From NCBI RefSeq assembly GCF_000617845.2, contig NZ_DF820425.1, positions 7,012,741 through 7,076,740 of the forward strand: a stretch of DNA of 64,000 nt, read 5' to 3'. How positions within the stretch are numbered: the first letter of the stretch is position 1; each line of letters begins with the position of its first letter. Below the pieces are notes generated by a model. It had not been told where the DNA came from. It ran no database searches and was given only the letters and a program-made list of their open reading frames with translations. Shown piece by piece: positions 42,066 through 52,120 of this stretch. The position numbers and the translations under genes are program-made. This stretch comes from Bradyrhizobium sp. DOA9. Its GTDB lineage: Bacteria; Pseudomonadota; Alphaproteobacteria; Rhizobiales; Xanthobacteraceae.

Positions 42066-42122
42066 GGCGATCAGCTGATCGAGGCGCGGTTCTATTACGA
42101 GCCGAAGCGGTTGGGGCGGTGA
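42066..42122 (+). pseudogene. Decayed 3' fragment of an NTF2-like gene
   Basis: The frame reads GDQLIEARFYYEPKRLGR then stop, and matches the end of the intact neighbour (GNEIIEERFFYDPKQLGR then stop) at 12 of 18 residues. No upstream homologous part is seen. A local duplication followed by loss is the simplest reading. Confidence 0.65.
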
Positions 42123-42160
42123 TTGTCCGGGTAGGCGTTTAGGGCATTGAGCCATCACGT

Positions 42161-42241
42161 CGTCATGGCCGGGCATGTCCCGGCCATGACGATCTCTTGC
42201 ACGGCACGAGGAACGTGGATGCCCGGGACAAGCTCGGGCAT
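42161..42241. repeat. Palindromic repeats, family F
   Basis: A hairpin with 13-base arms CGTCATGGCCGGG / CCCGGCCATGACG (42161-42173 and 42179-42191) is followed by ATGCCCG / CGGGCAT (42219-42225 and 42235-42241). It begins 39 bases after the pseudogene stop. Confidence 0.7.
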
Positions 42242-42445
42242 GACGGATCTGTTGTGATTGCCTCGGATACGATTGCTTGCTCCGCCCTCCCGCATTTGTA
42301 TCGATTTGTTATCGATATTCCGTGACGAACACGCAGAAGTGGTCGCAGCCAGCGCGGCAAGCGGGATAATTCATAGTTCGTCAAAGGTTTGCGGCGAATT
42401 CTCCAGATCGCATTGGACAAACGGCCCACGCTGCTAGGCTCTGGA

Positions 42446-44407
42446 ATGCGGACTCAAACGACCAACTCTATCGCGCGGCTGTTCGCCGGCGATCTGTCGG
42501 CCTTTGGCGGTCCCGCAACCGACGAGGCCATGGCCGGCCATATCCGCGCCGAGCAGATGTCGCTGGTGCTGGGCTATTCGGTCGGCATCATGCTGGCCAA
42601 CGCCTGCAACGCCATCGTGCTCGCGATCGCGCTGTGGCCGTCGCCGGACAGAACCCTTGCCCTGATCTGGGCGGGCGCCGTCGCCGCCGCCGCAATCGGA
42701 TTCGGCCTGCAATCGCGCGCTTCGCGCCGCATCACCAAGCCGCAATTCGTCTCGCGTCGTGCCATGCACCGGCTGGTGCGCAACGCCTTCATCCTCGGCG
42801 CCGCCTGGGGCATCGTCCCGGTTGCCTTCTTCGCCGACGCCTCGACCGGCGGACAGCTCGTCATCACCTGCCTGTGCTCGGGCATGCTGGCCGGCGGCGC
42901 GCTGGCCTTCGCCACGATCCCGATCGCGGCCATCGCCTTCACGGCGCCGATCTTCGTCGGCATCGCGATCTGCCTCGGCCGGAGCGGCGATCTCGCCTTT
43001 CTCCTCATCGCTTTTCTCGTCGTGGTCTACGGCAGCGTCCTGCTGCGCAGCGTGTTCGTCAATTCGTTCTCGTTCGCCCGGCGCGTGATACGGCAGATCG
43101 AGGCCGAGCGCACGGTGCGGCTGGATCCCCTGACCCACCTGCCCAACCGCGTCGCCTTCAATGAATCGCTCGATGCCGCACTCAAGCGGCTGGCGCTGTC
43201 GGGCGAGGACTTCGCGGTGCTCCTGCTCGATCTCGACCGCTTCAAGGAGGTCAACGACCAGTTCGGTCATCCCGCCGGCGACGAATTCCTGGTCCAGGTC
43301 GCAAACCGCCTGCAACGCTGCACGCGCGCCGCCGAGCACGTCGCGCGCATCGGCGGCGACGAGTTCGCGCTGGTGATGGCCAATCTGACGCGGCCGGAGG
43401 ATGCGCTCCAGATCGCCGAACGCTTCGTCGCCGCCTTCGCCGAGCCGTTCCAGATCGAGGGCCGCCAGATCGTCGGCGCAACCAGCGTCGGCATCGTGCT
43501 GGCCCCGCGCGACGGCAGCACGCCGCTCGACCTCATGAAGAATGCCGATGCCGCGCTCTACCGTGCCAAGAAGGCCGGACCCGGGACGGTCTGCTTCTTC
43601 GAGGAAGCCGACGACAGGTCGTCCCGCGACCGCAAGGCGCTGCAAGCGGACCTCGCAGGCGCGATCGCGCGCAACGAGCTGTTCCTGGTGTTCCAGCCGT
43701 TCCTCGACCTCGGCAGCAACCGCATCACCGGCTTCGAGGCGCTGCTGCGCTGGCAGCATCCCACGCGCGGGCTGGTGCCGCCGAGCGAATTCATACCCGT
43801 CGCGGAGGAGACCGGGCTGATCCACGAGATCGGCGAATGGGTCATCCGCAGCGCCTGCGCGACGGTTGCGGAGTGGCCGGAAGAGATCAGGGTCGCCGTG
43901 AATTTCTCGGCCGCGCAGTTTCACAACACGGCCATCCTCCAGACCATCGTGCAGGCGCTCGCCGACGCCCGGATCGCCCCGCATCGGCTCGAGATCGAGA
44001 TCACGGAATCGATGCTGCTGTCGAAATACGGTTCGGCCGCGACGGTCCTGACCGCGCTGCTGCAGCTCGGCGTCACCGTGGCGCTCGACGATTTCGGAAC
44101 CGGCTTCTCCTCGCTGACCTACCTGCGCAAGGTGCCGTTCAGCCGCATCAAGATCGACCAATCCTTCATCCGCGACATGCTGGTGCAGCCGGATTGCGCC
44201 GCGATCGTGAAATCGGTGATCTCGCTCGCGCGCGATCTGCGGATCGGCGTGGTGGCAGAGGGCGTCGAGACCGCGGGCCAGCTCGAATATCTCAGGCAGA
44301 TCAGTTGCGACGAGGTGCAGGGTTATCTGATCAGCCGGCCGGTGGCCGCGGACGGGGTGATGGCGCTGCTGGAGACGAAGAAGTATCGGGCGATTTACGC
44401 GGCGTAG
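42446..44407 (+). CDS. GGDEF-EAL c-di-GMP enzyme with membrane domain
   Basis: 653 residues from the ATG at 42446. Five or six membrane helices (about 40-210) lead into GGDEF and EAL domains. GGDEF loop ARIGGDEFALVMA is intact; the inhibitory site is RxxE rather than RxxD. EAL signature FEALLRWQHP, NFSAAQF, EITESM, ALDDFGTGFSSL, KIDQSF, EGVE and EVQGYLISRP keep all metal and catalytic residues. Both activities are possible; GGDEF may also only bind GTP to raise EAL activity. It ends 146 bases before the IS. Confidence 0.9.
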   Translation: MRTQTTNSIARLFAGDLSAFGGPATDEAMAGHIRAEQMSLVLGYSVGIMLANACNAIVLAIALWPSPDRTLALIWAGAVAAAAIGFGLQSRASRRITKPQFVSRRAMHRLVRNAFILGAAWGIVPVAFFADASTGGQLVITCLCSGMLAGGALAFATIPIAAIAFTAPIFVGIAICLGRSGDLAFLLIAFLVVVYGSVLLRSVFVNSFSFARRVIRQIEAERTVRLDPLTHLPNRVAFNESLDAALKRLALSGEDFAVLLLDLDRFKEVNDQFGHPAGDEFLVQVANRLQRCTRAAEHVARIGGDEFALVMANLTRPEDALQIAERFVAAFAEPFQIEGRQIVGATSVGIVLAPRDGSTPLDLMKNADAALYRAKKAGPGTVCFFEEADDRSSRDRKALQADLAGAIARNELFLVFQPFLDLGSNRITGFEALLRWQHPTRGLVPPSEFIPVAEETGLIHEIGEWVIRSACATVAEWPEEIRVAVNFSAAQFHNTAILQTIVQALADARIAPHRLEIEITESMLLSKYGSAATVLTALLQLGVTVALDDFGTGFSSLTYLRKVPFSRIKIDQSFIRDMLVQPDCAAIVKSVISLARDLRIGVVAEGVETAGQLEYLRQISCDEVQGYLISRPVAADGVMALLETKKYRAIYAA

Positions 44408-44445
44408 GTGATTGGTCCGAAGTGCCGACCCAGCGGCGGTGAGCC

Positions 44446-44553
44446 CCCTCGCCCGCTTGCGGGAGAGGGTTGGGGAGAGGGTGTTTCCACGTAGGGACTC
44501 CCCCAGAGGAGAGAGCCCTCACCCGCGCCTTCGGCGCGACCTCTCCCGCAAGC
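44446..44553. repeat. Palindromic repeat, family A copy 4, left half (split by the IS)
   Basis: CTCGCCCGCTTGCGGGAGAG and a second CTCTCCCGCAAGC end at the IS left terminus. The right half resumes at 45757 with GCAAGCGGGAGAGG. Joined, they rebuild CTCTCCCGCAAGCGGGAGAG, a perfect hairpin like those in the other copies. Confidence 0.8.
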
Positions 44554-45757
44554 GAGAGCTTTGCGTAATGAGTTGTGCTGGAGTGAAGTTCGATCTGGAG
44601 CTTTTTTTGAACGGCCTCACGTAGCCCCAGAGGGGTGGGGCGTCTGGTTTTCGTGGCCGCGGGGTAGCGGCGGGTGGTGGTCACGCTGCGGCTCCTATCG
44701 GGCACAGCACCGCCCATCGTTTGAGGTTCATGGCGAGGCAGATCAGGCGCAGATGTGTCTGATTGCGCGCCAAACCCAGATAGCGAGCGCGCGCCCAGCG
44801 ATAGCTGCCCTTGAGGCGCGCGAAGACCTGCTCGACCGGTGCGCGGCGCTTTCCCACGGCATCGTTGAAGCGCTTCTGCCGCTCGGTGAGCGGATGATGC
44901 TTGTTGGGCCGGAACATCAGCCTCGGCTTGATTCCCCGCGCGGCGAGCCCGCTGCGGCGCTCGTGCTTGTCATAGGCTTGATCGGCATAGACCGCCTTCT
45001 CATCACCACAGACCAGTTCGTCGGCGGGCACTGTGTCGTTGACCGCAGCGTCGGTCAGCTTGCTGCGGCGGACGATGGCCGAACTCTGATCCATGCCGAT
45101 ATGGGCTTTGTAGCCGAAGTACCGCTTGCCGCCCTTCTTGGTCCAGCGTGCATCTGGATCGCGCTTGCTGTTGACCAGCTTGCTCGGTTCACGGCCGTCC
45201 GGGCCGGGCGGCTGCGGGTCCTCTGGCGGCTTCGGCGGCTTTACTGCTGCCGAGATCAGGCTCGCATCGATCAATGTGCCCCGGCGCAGCACCAGCCCGC
45301 GTGCGTCGATCTGATGCAGGATCTCGGCGAACAGCTTCTCGTCCAGACCGGCTCGCTGCAAAGCCTCGCGGAATCGCCAGATCGTCGTGTGGTCAGGCGT
45401 CTCGTCGCTCAGCACAAAGCCGCAGAAGGCGCGGAACGAGGCCCGGTCGTCGAGCGCTTCCTCGAGCGCCGGATCGGAAAGCCCATACCATTGCTGCAGC
45501 AGCAGCGCCTTGAACAGCACCAGTCGCGGATAGGGCGGAGGGCCGCGCTCCGGCTCCGGAAGACCACCCAGCACTCTTTCCACAGCCGCCCAGTCGACCA
45601 GTTCGCCAATCCGCTTCAGCACCGCATTACCCTTCCCCCGCCGCGATACCAGCGCGTCCGCGAAGCTCGGTTGCCCAACCTCTCGATATGCCATCCGAAT
45701 CCGCCTCCACCACAGGCCCTAGAGAATCGCAAATCCTCCTCTTATGCAAAGCTCTCG
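44553..45757 (-). mobile_element. IS5-family insertion sequence
   Basis: The 1.2-kb element has terminal inverted repeats GAGAGCTTTGCGTAA (44554-44568) and, reverse-complemented, GAGAGCTTTGCATAA (45742-45756), differing at one base. It carries one transposase gene. Because the target is itself palindromic (GCAAGC on both sides), the duplicated target could be 2, 4 or 6 bases (AA, CAAG or GCAAGC). It looks intact. Confidence 0.85.
44681..45694 (-). CDS. IS5-family transposase (DDE)
   Basis: 337 residues. The N-terminal domain has FKALLLQQWYGLSDPALEEA and SDETPDHTTIWRFREALQ. The DDE catalytic residues are in LIDASLISA (D), VYADQAYDK (D) and RRAPVEQVFARLKGSYRW (E, with the Y-R signature). It has a lysine-rich insert, KSKRDPDARWTKKGGKRYFGYK-like (here SKRDPDARWTKKGGKRYFGY), typical of IS5 proteins. 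The ATG at 45694 lies just inside the right end. The frame is intact, so it may be active. Confidence 0.92.
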   Translation of the reverse strand: MAYREVGQPSFADALVSRRGKGNAVLKRIGELVDWAAVERVLGGLPEPERGPPPYPRLVLFKALLLQQWYGLSDPALEEALDDRASFRAFCGFVLSDETPDHTTIWRFREALQRAGLDEKLFAEILHQIDARGLVLRRGTLIDASLISAAVKPPKPPEDPQPPGPDGREPSKLVNSKRDPDARWTKKGGKRYFGYKAHIGMDQSSAIVRRSKLTDAAVNDTVPADELVCGDEKAVYADQAYDKHERRSGLAARGIKPRLMFRPNKHHPLTERQKRFNDAVGKRRAPVEQVFARLKGSYRWARARYLGLARNQTHLRLICLAMNLKRWAVLCPIGAAA

Positions 45758-45773
45758 CAAGCGGGAGAGGTGG
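45757..45773. repeat. Palindromic repeat, family A copy 4, right half
   Basis: GCAAGCGGGAGAGG completes the hairpin interrupted by the IS. It is 52 bases from the stop of the VanB-like gene. Confidence 0.7.
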
Positions 45774-45824
45774 AGACCGCGGCCGCTGTCCAATCCTCTC
45801 AACAGGCTCCGCGGCTCGGTCGCC

Positions 45825-46805
45825 TCAGACCGCATCCGCGCGCAGCAGCGTATCGACCGTGATGGTGCCGCGCGCGCGGGAGACGCAGGCGCAGATCTTC
45901 TGGTTGGCCTGCTTCTGGTGGTCGCTGAAGAAGACGTCGCGATGGTCGATCTCGCCTTCGACGTCGACCACGTCGATGGCACAGAGGCCGCATTCGCCGC
46001 GCTTGCAATCGGATATCACCTCGAAGCCGCTGGCATTGAGCACGTCCAGCATCGAGCGCTCGCGCGGGATCTCGAGCTCGACGCCGGAGTCCTTCAGCCG
46101 AACCCGGAACGTCTCGGTCGGCAGCGTGCCGCTGGAGCCGAAGGTCTCGTAGCGGAGATCGGGGAGCGGATGGCCGGCGCCGATCCAGGCATGGCGCGCC
46201 GCGTCCAGCATCCGCATCGGGCCGCAGAACAGGGCCAGCGAACCTCGCGGCAACGAGGCGAACAGCGCGTCAAGATCGAGCCGCCGGTCTTCGTCGCTGG
46301 CATGAACGATGAGCCGATCGCCGAGCATCGCGGCGAGATCGTCGAGATAGGCGGCCTCGCCGCGCGAGCGCACGGCATAATGCAGGGTGACGCTCGCCCC
46401 GCGCCGGGCCAGCGCCTGCGCGGCGCCGAGGATCGGGGTGATGCCGATGCCGCCGGCGATCAGGCAATAATTGTCGCGGCTCCAATCGACCGCGAGCAGC
46501 GAGGCCGGCTGGGTGATGTCGAGCCGCGCGCCCGGCTGCAAGGACCACATGTAGCGCGAGCCGCCGCGGGAATCCTCCGCACGGCGCACCGCGATCTTGA
46601 AGCCTTGCAGGGAGGCCTCGCCGACCAGCGAATAGGACCGCGTCTCCGGCAGGCCGTCGATGGCGACGCTGACGTTGATGTGGCTGCCGACCGGATAGGC
46701 CGCGGCCTCGAACTGATCCGGCCTGATCAGGAATTCGCGGACGTTCGGGGTGAGATCGCGGGTCGCGACGAGCGTTGCGGGGGTCCAGGTCTCGATGAAG
46801 CGCAT
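45825..46805 (-). CDS. vanB: Vanillate-demethylase-type reductase (VanB-like)
   Basis: 326 residues. The N-terminal FMN/NAD(H)-binding reductase part has GSHINVSVAIDGLPETRSYS (R-x-Y-S flavin contact) and CLIAGGIGITPILGAAQALA (NAD site). The C-terminal plant-type [2Fe-2S] domain has SDCKRGECGLCAIDV and a last cysteine in QKICACVSRA. It passes electrons from NADH to a Rieske oxygenase. It follows vanA and a GntR regulator in one transcription unit (11-base gap to the regulator). Confidence 0.86.
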   Translation of the reverse strand: MRFIETWTPATLVATRDLTPNVREFLIRPDQFEAAAYPVGSHINVSVAIDGLPETRSYSLVGEASLQGFKIAVRRAEDSRGGSRYMWSLQPGARLDITQPASLLAVDWSRDNYCLIAGGIGITPILGAAQALARRGASVTLHYAVRSRGEAAYLDDLAAMLGDRLIVHASDEDRRLDLDALFASLPRGSLALFCGPMRMLDAARHAWIGAGHPLPDLRYETFGSSGTLPTETFRVRLKDSGVELEIPRERSMLDVLNASGFEVISDCKRGECGLCAIDVVDVEGEIDHRDVFFSDHQKQANQKICACVSRARGTITVDTLLRADAV

Positions 46806-46816
46806 GGTGACTGCCC

Positions 46817-47569
46817 TCAATCGGTTGTGGTCTTGATCAGCGCAAGCGCCGGCAAGAGGTCGAGATGGGTCCGGTTGCGCAGCGCGAGCCTCAGGTTTCG
46901 CACCGCGAGCCGGGCATGCTCGCGCATGACGGCCTCGGCGCGGGCGCCTTCGCGGTTCTCGATGGCGTCGATCACGACGCGATGATGCTCCTGGGCGATG
47001 ATCAGGATCTGCTGCGCCTCCGGCAACGCCGATTGCGCCATCACGAAGCCGCTTGGGGATGCAAACGGCAGCGCCGAGGCGCGGTCGATCTGCCGGATCA
47101 GCGGCGGGCTGCGCGACAGCTCCGTGAGCTGGGCATGGAAGCGCGCGTTCAGCGTGACGTAGGACGAGAAAGCATCGACCGAGATCGGCACCTGCCGCAG
47201 CAGCTCGTCGATTGCCGCCAGGCACTCCTTGAGCGGCTCGAGCTCGCGCGCGGAGACGCCGCGCTCGGCGGCAAAGCGCGCCGCCAGCCCTTCCAGCGTG
47301 CCGCGCAGCTCGATGGAATCGGAGATGTCGCGCTCGGAAAACGCCTTCACCATGAAGCCGCCGGAGGGGATCGCCTCCAGAAGGCCCTCCTCCTCCAGCC
47401 GCACCAGCGCCATGCGCACCGGGGTGCGCGAGGCGCCTGTCGTCTCCACCGCCTGAAGCTCGGAGATGCGCTCGCCCGGGCGCAACGCGCCCGACAGGAT
47501 CTGGTCGCGCAACGCGAGCTGCGCCTTCACGGTCTGCGAGATGGAGCGGTCGACCTCACGCTCGGCCAT
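46817..47569 (-). CDS. GntR/FCD family regulator (VanR-like)
   Basis: 250 residues. The winged helix is at about 20-75: LRPGERISELQAVETTGASR followed by TPVRMALVRLEEEGLLEAIP. The FCD ligand domain has AERGVSARELEPLKECLAAI and His/Asp positions that can bind a metal and an aromatic acid. It sits between the oxygenase and reductase genes and probably represses their shared promoter. The candidate operators are at 48651-48661 and 48727-48737. The gap to vanA is three bases. Confidence 0.85.
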   Translation of the reverse strand: MAEREVDRSISQTVKAQLALRDQILSGALRPGERISELQAVETTGASRTPVRMALVRLEEEGLLEAIPSGGFMVKAFSERDISDSIELRGTLEGLAARFAAERGVSARELEPLKECLAAIDELLRQVPISVDAFSSYVTLNARFHAQLTELSRSPPLIRQIDRASALPFASPSGFVMAQSALPEAQQILIIAQEHHRVVIDAIENREGARAEAVMREHARLAVRNLRLALRNRTHLDLLPALALIKTTTD

Positions 47570-47572
47570 GCT

Positions 47573-48622
47573 CTACTCCGCGGCCTGAAGGTGCTTTGGG
47601 GCGTTTTCCTTCGCCACCATCCGGTCGATCAGCTTGCGCGACCACATCGCGCCGGCGTCGATGTTGAGGTTGTAGAAGATGCGGTCGGGGTTCTCGTCCA
47701 TCGCGCGCTGCTGCGCTTCCAGGATCAGCTCGTCCTCGCGGAAGATGCCGGAGACGCCCTCGCGGATCTCGGTGGTGAGGCGCTGCTCACCGAGACGATA
47801 GTTGCGGACGAAGGACCAGAAATAATGGCAGGTCTTCTCGGTTTCCGGCGTGATGGTGTTGAGCACGAAGCCGTTGACGCCCTGCGAGCGGTCGCCTTCC
47901 GGCGCACCGGTGCCGGCGGGGGCGACGCCGACGTCGATGGCGATGGTGCACGGGGCTTCGAAACGGATGATCTGCCAGCGGTCGACGAGGCCGGGCTTGC
48001 CGAGTTGTTTCGCCCAGAACGGCGGCGCCTCGATGCCGCGCATCCAGCGCGTCACCGTGACCGTCTTGTCGCCATGGGTGACGTCGAACGGCGCTTCGGC
48101 GACGGCGTCGTTGCCGATCGAGGAGCCGTGCACGAAGGTCTCGTGGGTGAGGTCCATGAGGTTGTCGAGCACGAGGCGGTAGTCGCAATTGACGTGGATG
48201 GTCTTGCCGTCGCCGGCCCAGGCGGGGTCATGATTCCAGTGCATGTCGGGGACGAGCGCGGGATCGGCCAGCGCGGGATCGCCCATCCAGAGCCAGATGT
48301 AGCGGTGACGCTCGACCACGGGATAGGCACGCACGCAGGCCGACGGGTTGATGGTCTCCTGCGAAGGCATGAAGGTGCAGCGCCCCTGCGCGTTGAACTT
48401 CAAGCCGTGATAGCCGCAGACGACGGTGTCGCCTTCGAGCCGGCCCTTGGACAGCGGCACCAGGCGATGCCAGCAGGCATCCTCCAGCGCGGCGACCGAG
48501 CCGTCGGCCTTGCGATACATCACGACATGCTTGCCGCAGATCGTCCGCGGCAACAGCGCCGCCCTGACGTCGGCATCCCACGCCGCGGCGTACCAGGCGT
48601 TCATGGGGAAGGGTTTTGTCAT
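47573..48622 (-). CDS. vanA: Rieske non-haem iron oxygenase, vanillate O-demethylase alpha-like (VanA-like)
   Basis: 349 residues. Rieske motif DACWHRLVPLSKGR and VVCGYHGLKF (C-x-H, C-x2-H). The mononuclear iron site is DNLMDLTHETFVHGSS (D, H, H), with the bridging Asp in the same block. The N-terminus MTKPFPMNAWYAAAWDADVR and the 349-residue length match VanA-type demethylases. It would demethylate a methoxy-aromatic acid such as vanillate, making formaldehyde, but many related enzymes act on other aromatic acids or dicamba. Partner reductase is downstream. Confidence 0.84.
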   Translation of the reverse strand: MTKPFPMNAWYAAAWDADVRAALLPRTICGKHVVMYRKADGSVAALEDACWHRLVPLSKGRLEGDTVVCGYHGLKFNAQGRCTFMPSQETINPSACVRAYPVVERHRYIWLWMGDPALADPALVPDMHWNHDPAWAGDGKTIHVNCDYRLVLDNLMDLTHETFVHGSSIGNDAVAEAPFDVTHGDKTVTVTRWMRGIEAPPFWAKQLGKPGLVDRWQIIRFEAPCTIAIDVGVAPAGTGAPEGDRSQGVNGFVLNTITPETEKTCHYFWSFVRNYRLGEQRLTTEIREGVSGIFREDELILEAQQRAMDENPDRIFYNLNIDAGAMWSRKLIDRMVAKENAPKHLQAAE

Positions 48623-48650
48623 TGTCTCACTCCCACGGCTTATGAATACG

Positions 48651-48737
48651 TTATGTATACAATAGCGGGCGAGCAGAATTGTTCAAGGTCTGAAATGCGC
48701 TACAATAATACCATTATGCTTGTATCTGTATACATAA
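48651..48737 (-). promoter_or_regulatory. Promoter and twin VanR-type operators of the van operon
   Basis: On the minus strand TTGAAC (48686-48681), a 16-base spacer and TATTGT (48664-48659) form a sigma70 promoter. TTATGTATACA (48651-48661) covers the -10 and is repeated in inverted form, TGTATACATAA (48727-48737), upstream of the -35. A GntR dimer at each could block or loop the promoter. Confidence 0.6.
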
Positions 48738-48807
48738 ATGCCGAGCGGTATGCGGCCCCTGGAAGGTGCTCCCGCGGGGTCAGAAAGCGGCGGCCTCTCG
48801 GAACTCC

Positions 48808-50454
<1,647 letters not shown>

Positions 50455-50722
50455 TGCAATTCCCCTATGACCTGCAACGATTGCCTGGAGCACCATACCA
50501 TCGGCCAGCCCGCCGCCAAGCCGATTGCCGGACCGGGGCAATGTCACGCTCCGGTCATGAATGAACGCCGATCCGCACCGGATGATCCATGGCGCTATCG
50601 TACTTTGGTGCCGGATTTCGGTTGATGCAGGACAAAGACGTCGCCGCGCGGCGTGGGGCACGCTGTTTGCCGATTGGTCAAGAAGGCCGGGCATCCCTGG
50701 CCCGGCGGGGAGTAGATTCAAG
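50455..50722. other. Intergenic region between pgm and the cytochrome gene
   Basis: About 270 bases between divergent genes. No repeat, RNA gene or convincing promoter was recognised. Confidence 0.5.
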
Positions 50723-51106
50723 ATGACCGGACGTCTGATCTTCACGCTCTTGCTGGCCCTGCCGGCGTGCTTGAGCGCGCCGCCCGCCTCCGCCGCCGAT
50801 GGCGATCCGGCCGCCGGCAAGGCCATCTTCGAGCGAACCTGCGAGAATTGCCACGCGGCGGTCATCGGGGTGAACAAGGTCGGCCCAAGCCTCTGGAATG
50901 TCGCGGGCCGCAAGCCGGCGACCGTTCCCGACTTCGCCTATTCCGATGCCATGAAGGCCAACAAGGAGCCCTGGACGGCGGCGGCGCTGGACACCTACCT
51001 CGCCGATCCCCGCGGCGACATCCACGGCGTCAGGATGTTCTTCAAGGGGCTGCCGAACCCCGCAGACCGGGCCAACGTCATCGCGTTTCTTCAGACGCTG
51101 AAGTGA
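50723..51106 (+). CDS. Class I c-type cytochrome, periplasmic
   Basis: 127 residues. MTGRLIFTLLLALPACLSAP continues to PASAAD, a signal peptide. The haem motif is CENCHAA (about 39-43) and the methionine ligand lies in GVRMFFKGLP near residue 101. The length and composition match cytochrome c of the c2/c550 group. It carries electrons in the periplasm; the partner is unknown. Convergent with the response regulator gene (33-base gap). Confidence 0.88.
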   Translation: MTGRLIFTLLLALPACLSAPPASAADGDPAAGKAIFERTCENCHAAVIGVNKVGPSLWNVAGRKPATVPDFAYSDAMKANKEPWTAAALDTYLADPRGDIHGVRMFFKGLPNPADRANVIAFLQTLK

Positions 51107-51138
51107 TCTGTCGCGGCGGTCGCCGGCGCGCGCCAGCT

Positions 51139-51843
51139 CTACAGCCGCTCGCTGAGCGCAAGCCTGTAGCCGACGCCGGTGACGGTCGCGATCACGGGCG
51201 TGCCGCTGCCGACCAGCTTGCGGCGCAGCCGCGCCACCAGCGCATCGACGGTGCGGATATCGACGTCGGCCTGGCGGTTGCTGACGACCTCGATCAGATA
51301 GTCGCGGCTGAGCGGCCTGCCGTCGGCGCCGACCAGCGCCGCGAGCAGGTCGAATTCGGCGCGCGTCAGCGCCACCGGCTTGCCGTCGTTGCCTAGCAAT
51401 TCGCGCCGGGTCAGGTCGATGATCCAATCGCCGAAGGCGATCGAATTGTGGCTGCGCGCCGCCTTGCGGTCGATCGAGCGCCGCCGCAGCACGCTGCGCG
51501 CACGCGCGAGCAGATCGCGCAGATTGATCGGCTTGGTGACGTAATGGTCGCCGGCGACCTCGAGGCCGAGAATGCGGTCGACGTCGGTGTCGCGCCGCGT
51601 CACGAAGATGATGCCCGCGTTGCTGGTGGCCTGGACCTCCTTGGCGAGCTCGAAGCCGTCGCCGTCGGGCAGTTGCACGTCGAGGAAGACGAGATCGGTG
51701 CGCCCGCGCAGCGCCCGGCGGCACTCCGTGCAGGAGCCGGCGCCGACCACGTCGAAATCGTTGTCGCTGAAATAGTCGACCAGCATGGTCCGCGTCACCG
51801 GATCGTCCTCGACGACGATCAGCCGCTCGCGGCCGGAAACCAT
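51139..51843 (-). CDS. Orphan OmpR-family response regulator (TorR-like)
   Basis: 234 residues from the ATG at 51843 (MVSGRERLIVVEDD); a GTG at 51930 would add 29 residues. Receiver: VVEDDPVTRTM, LVFLDVQLPDGDGFE with the phospho-Asp, and DHYVTKPINLRDL with the switch Lys. The C-terminal winged helix has RAEFDLLAALVGADGRPLSR and RTVDALVARLRRKLVGSGTP. No histidine kinase is in the window. The neighbours suggest a link to the cytochrome or the TctC gene (divergent), unproven. Confidence 0.85.
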   Translation of the reverse strand: MVSGRERLIVVEDDPVTRTMLVDYFSDNDFDVVGAGSCTECRRALRGRTDLVFLDVQLPDGDGFELAKEVQATSNAGIIFVTRRDTDVDRILGLEVAGDHYVTKPINLRDLLARARSVLRRRSIDRKAARSHNSIAFGDWIIDLTRRELLGNDGKPVALTRAEFDLLAALVGADGRPLSRDYLIEVVSNRQADVDIRTVDALVARLRRKLVGSGTPVIATVTGVGYRLALSERL

Positions 51844-52120
51844 CCCGGTCCTGGCCGTCCCGTGGACCTGCGATCCGACCTGCGAATTCAAGTCGCCGCG
51901 CGACGCGCTGTCATGTGATCGGACATTCACAGCCTGTTCGAGCCCCCGAAATTGCCTGCCGCAACACTAGGCGCGTTGTGCCGCGTAAACAATCTTAGTC
52001 ATGGATTTGGCGCATAAAGTATGAACTGGCCGACAATTCTCACCCCGCGCATCATCGCGCGGCTTGCTTCGCCGCCACCCCGGACTCTACTGTACGGCCC
52101 GACACGATCTCGGGGGCATG

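Larger units (their letters stand above)
41953..42445. other. Long intergenic region
   Basis: It contains the decayed NTF2-like fragment (42066-42122), the palindromic repeats at 42161-42241, two direct TATCGAT motifs (42299-42316) and a possible promoter, TTGGAC-N16-TAGGCT (42413-42440). The predicted start is within a few bases of the GGDEF-EAL ATG (42446), so the message may be leaderless. No other gene is seen. Confidence 0.55.
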
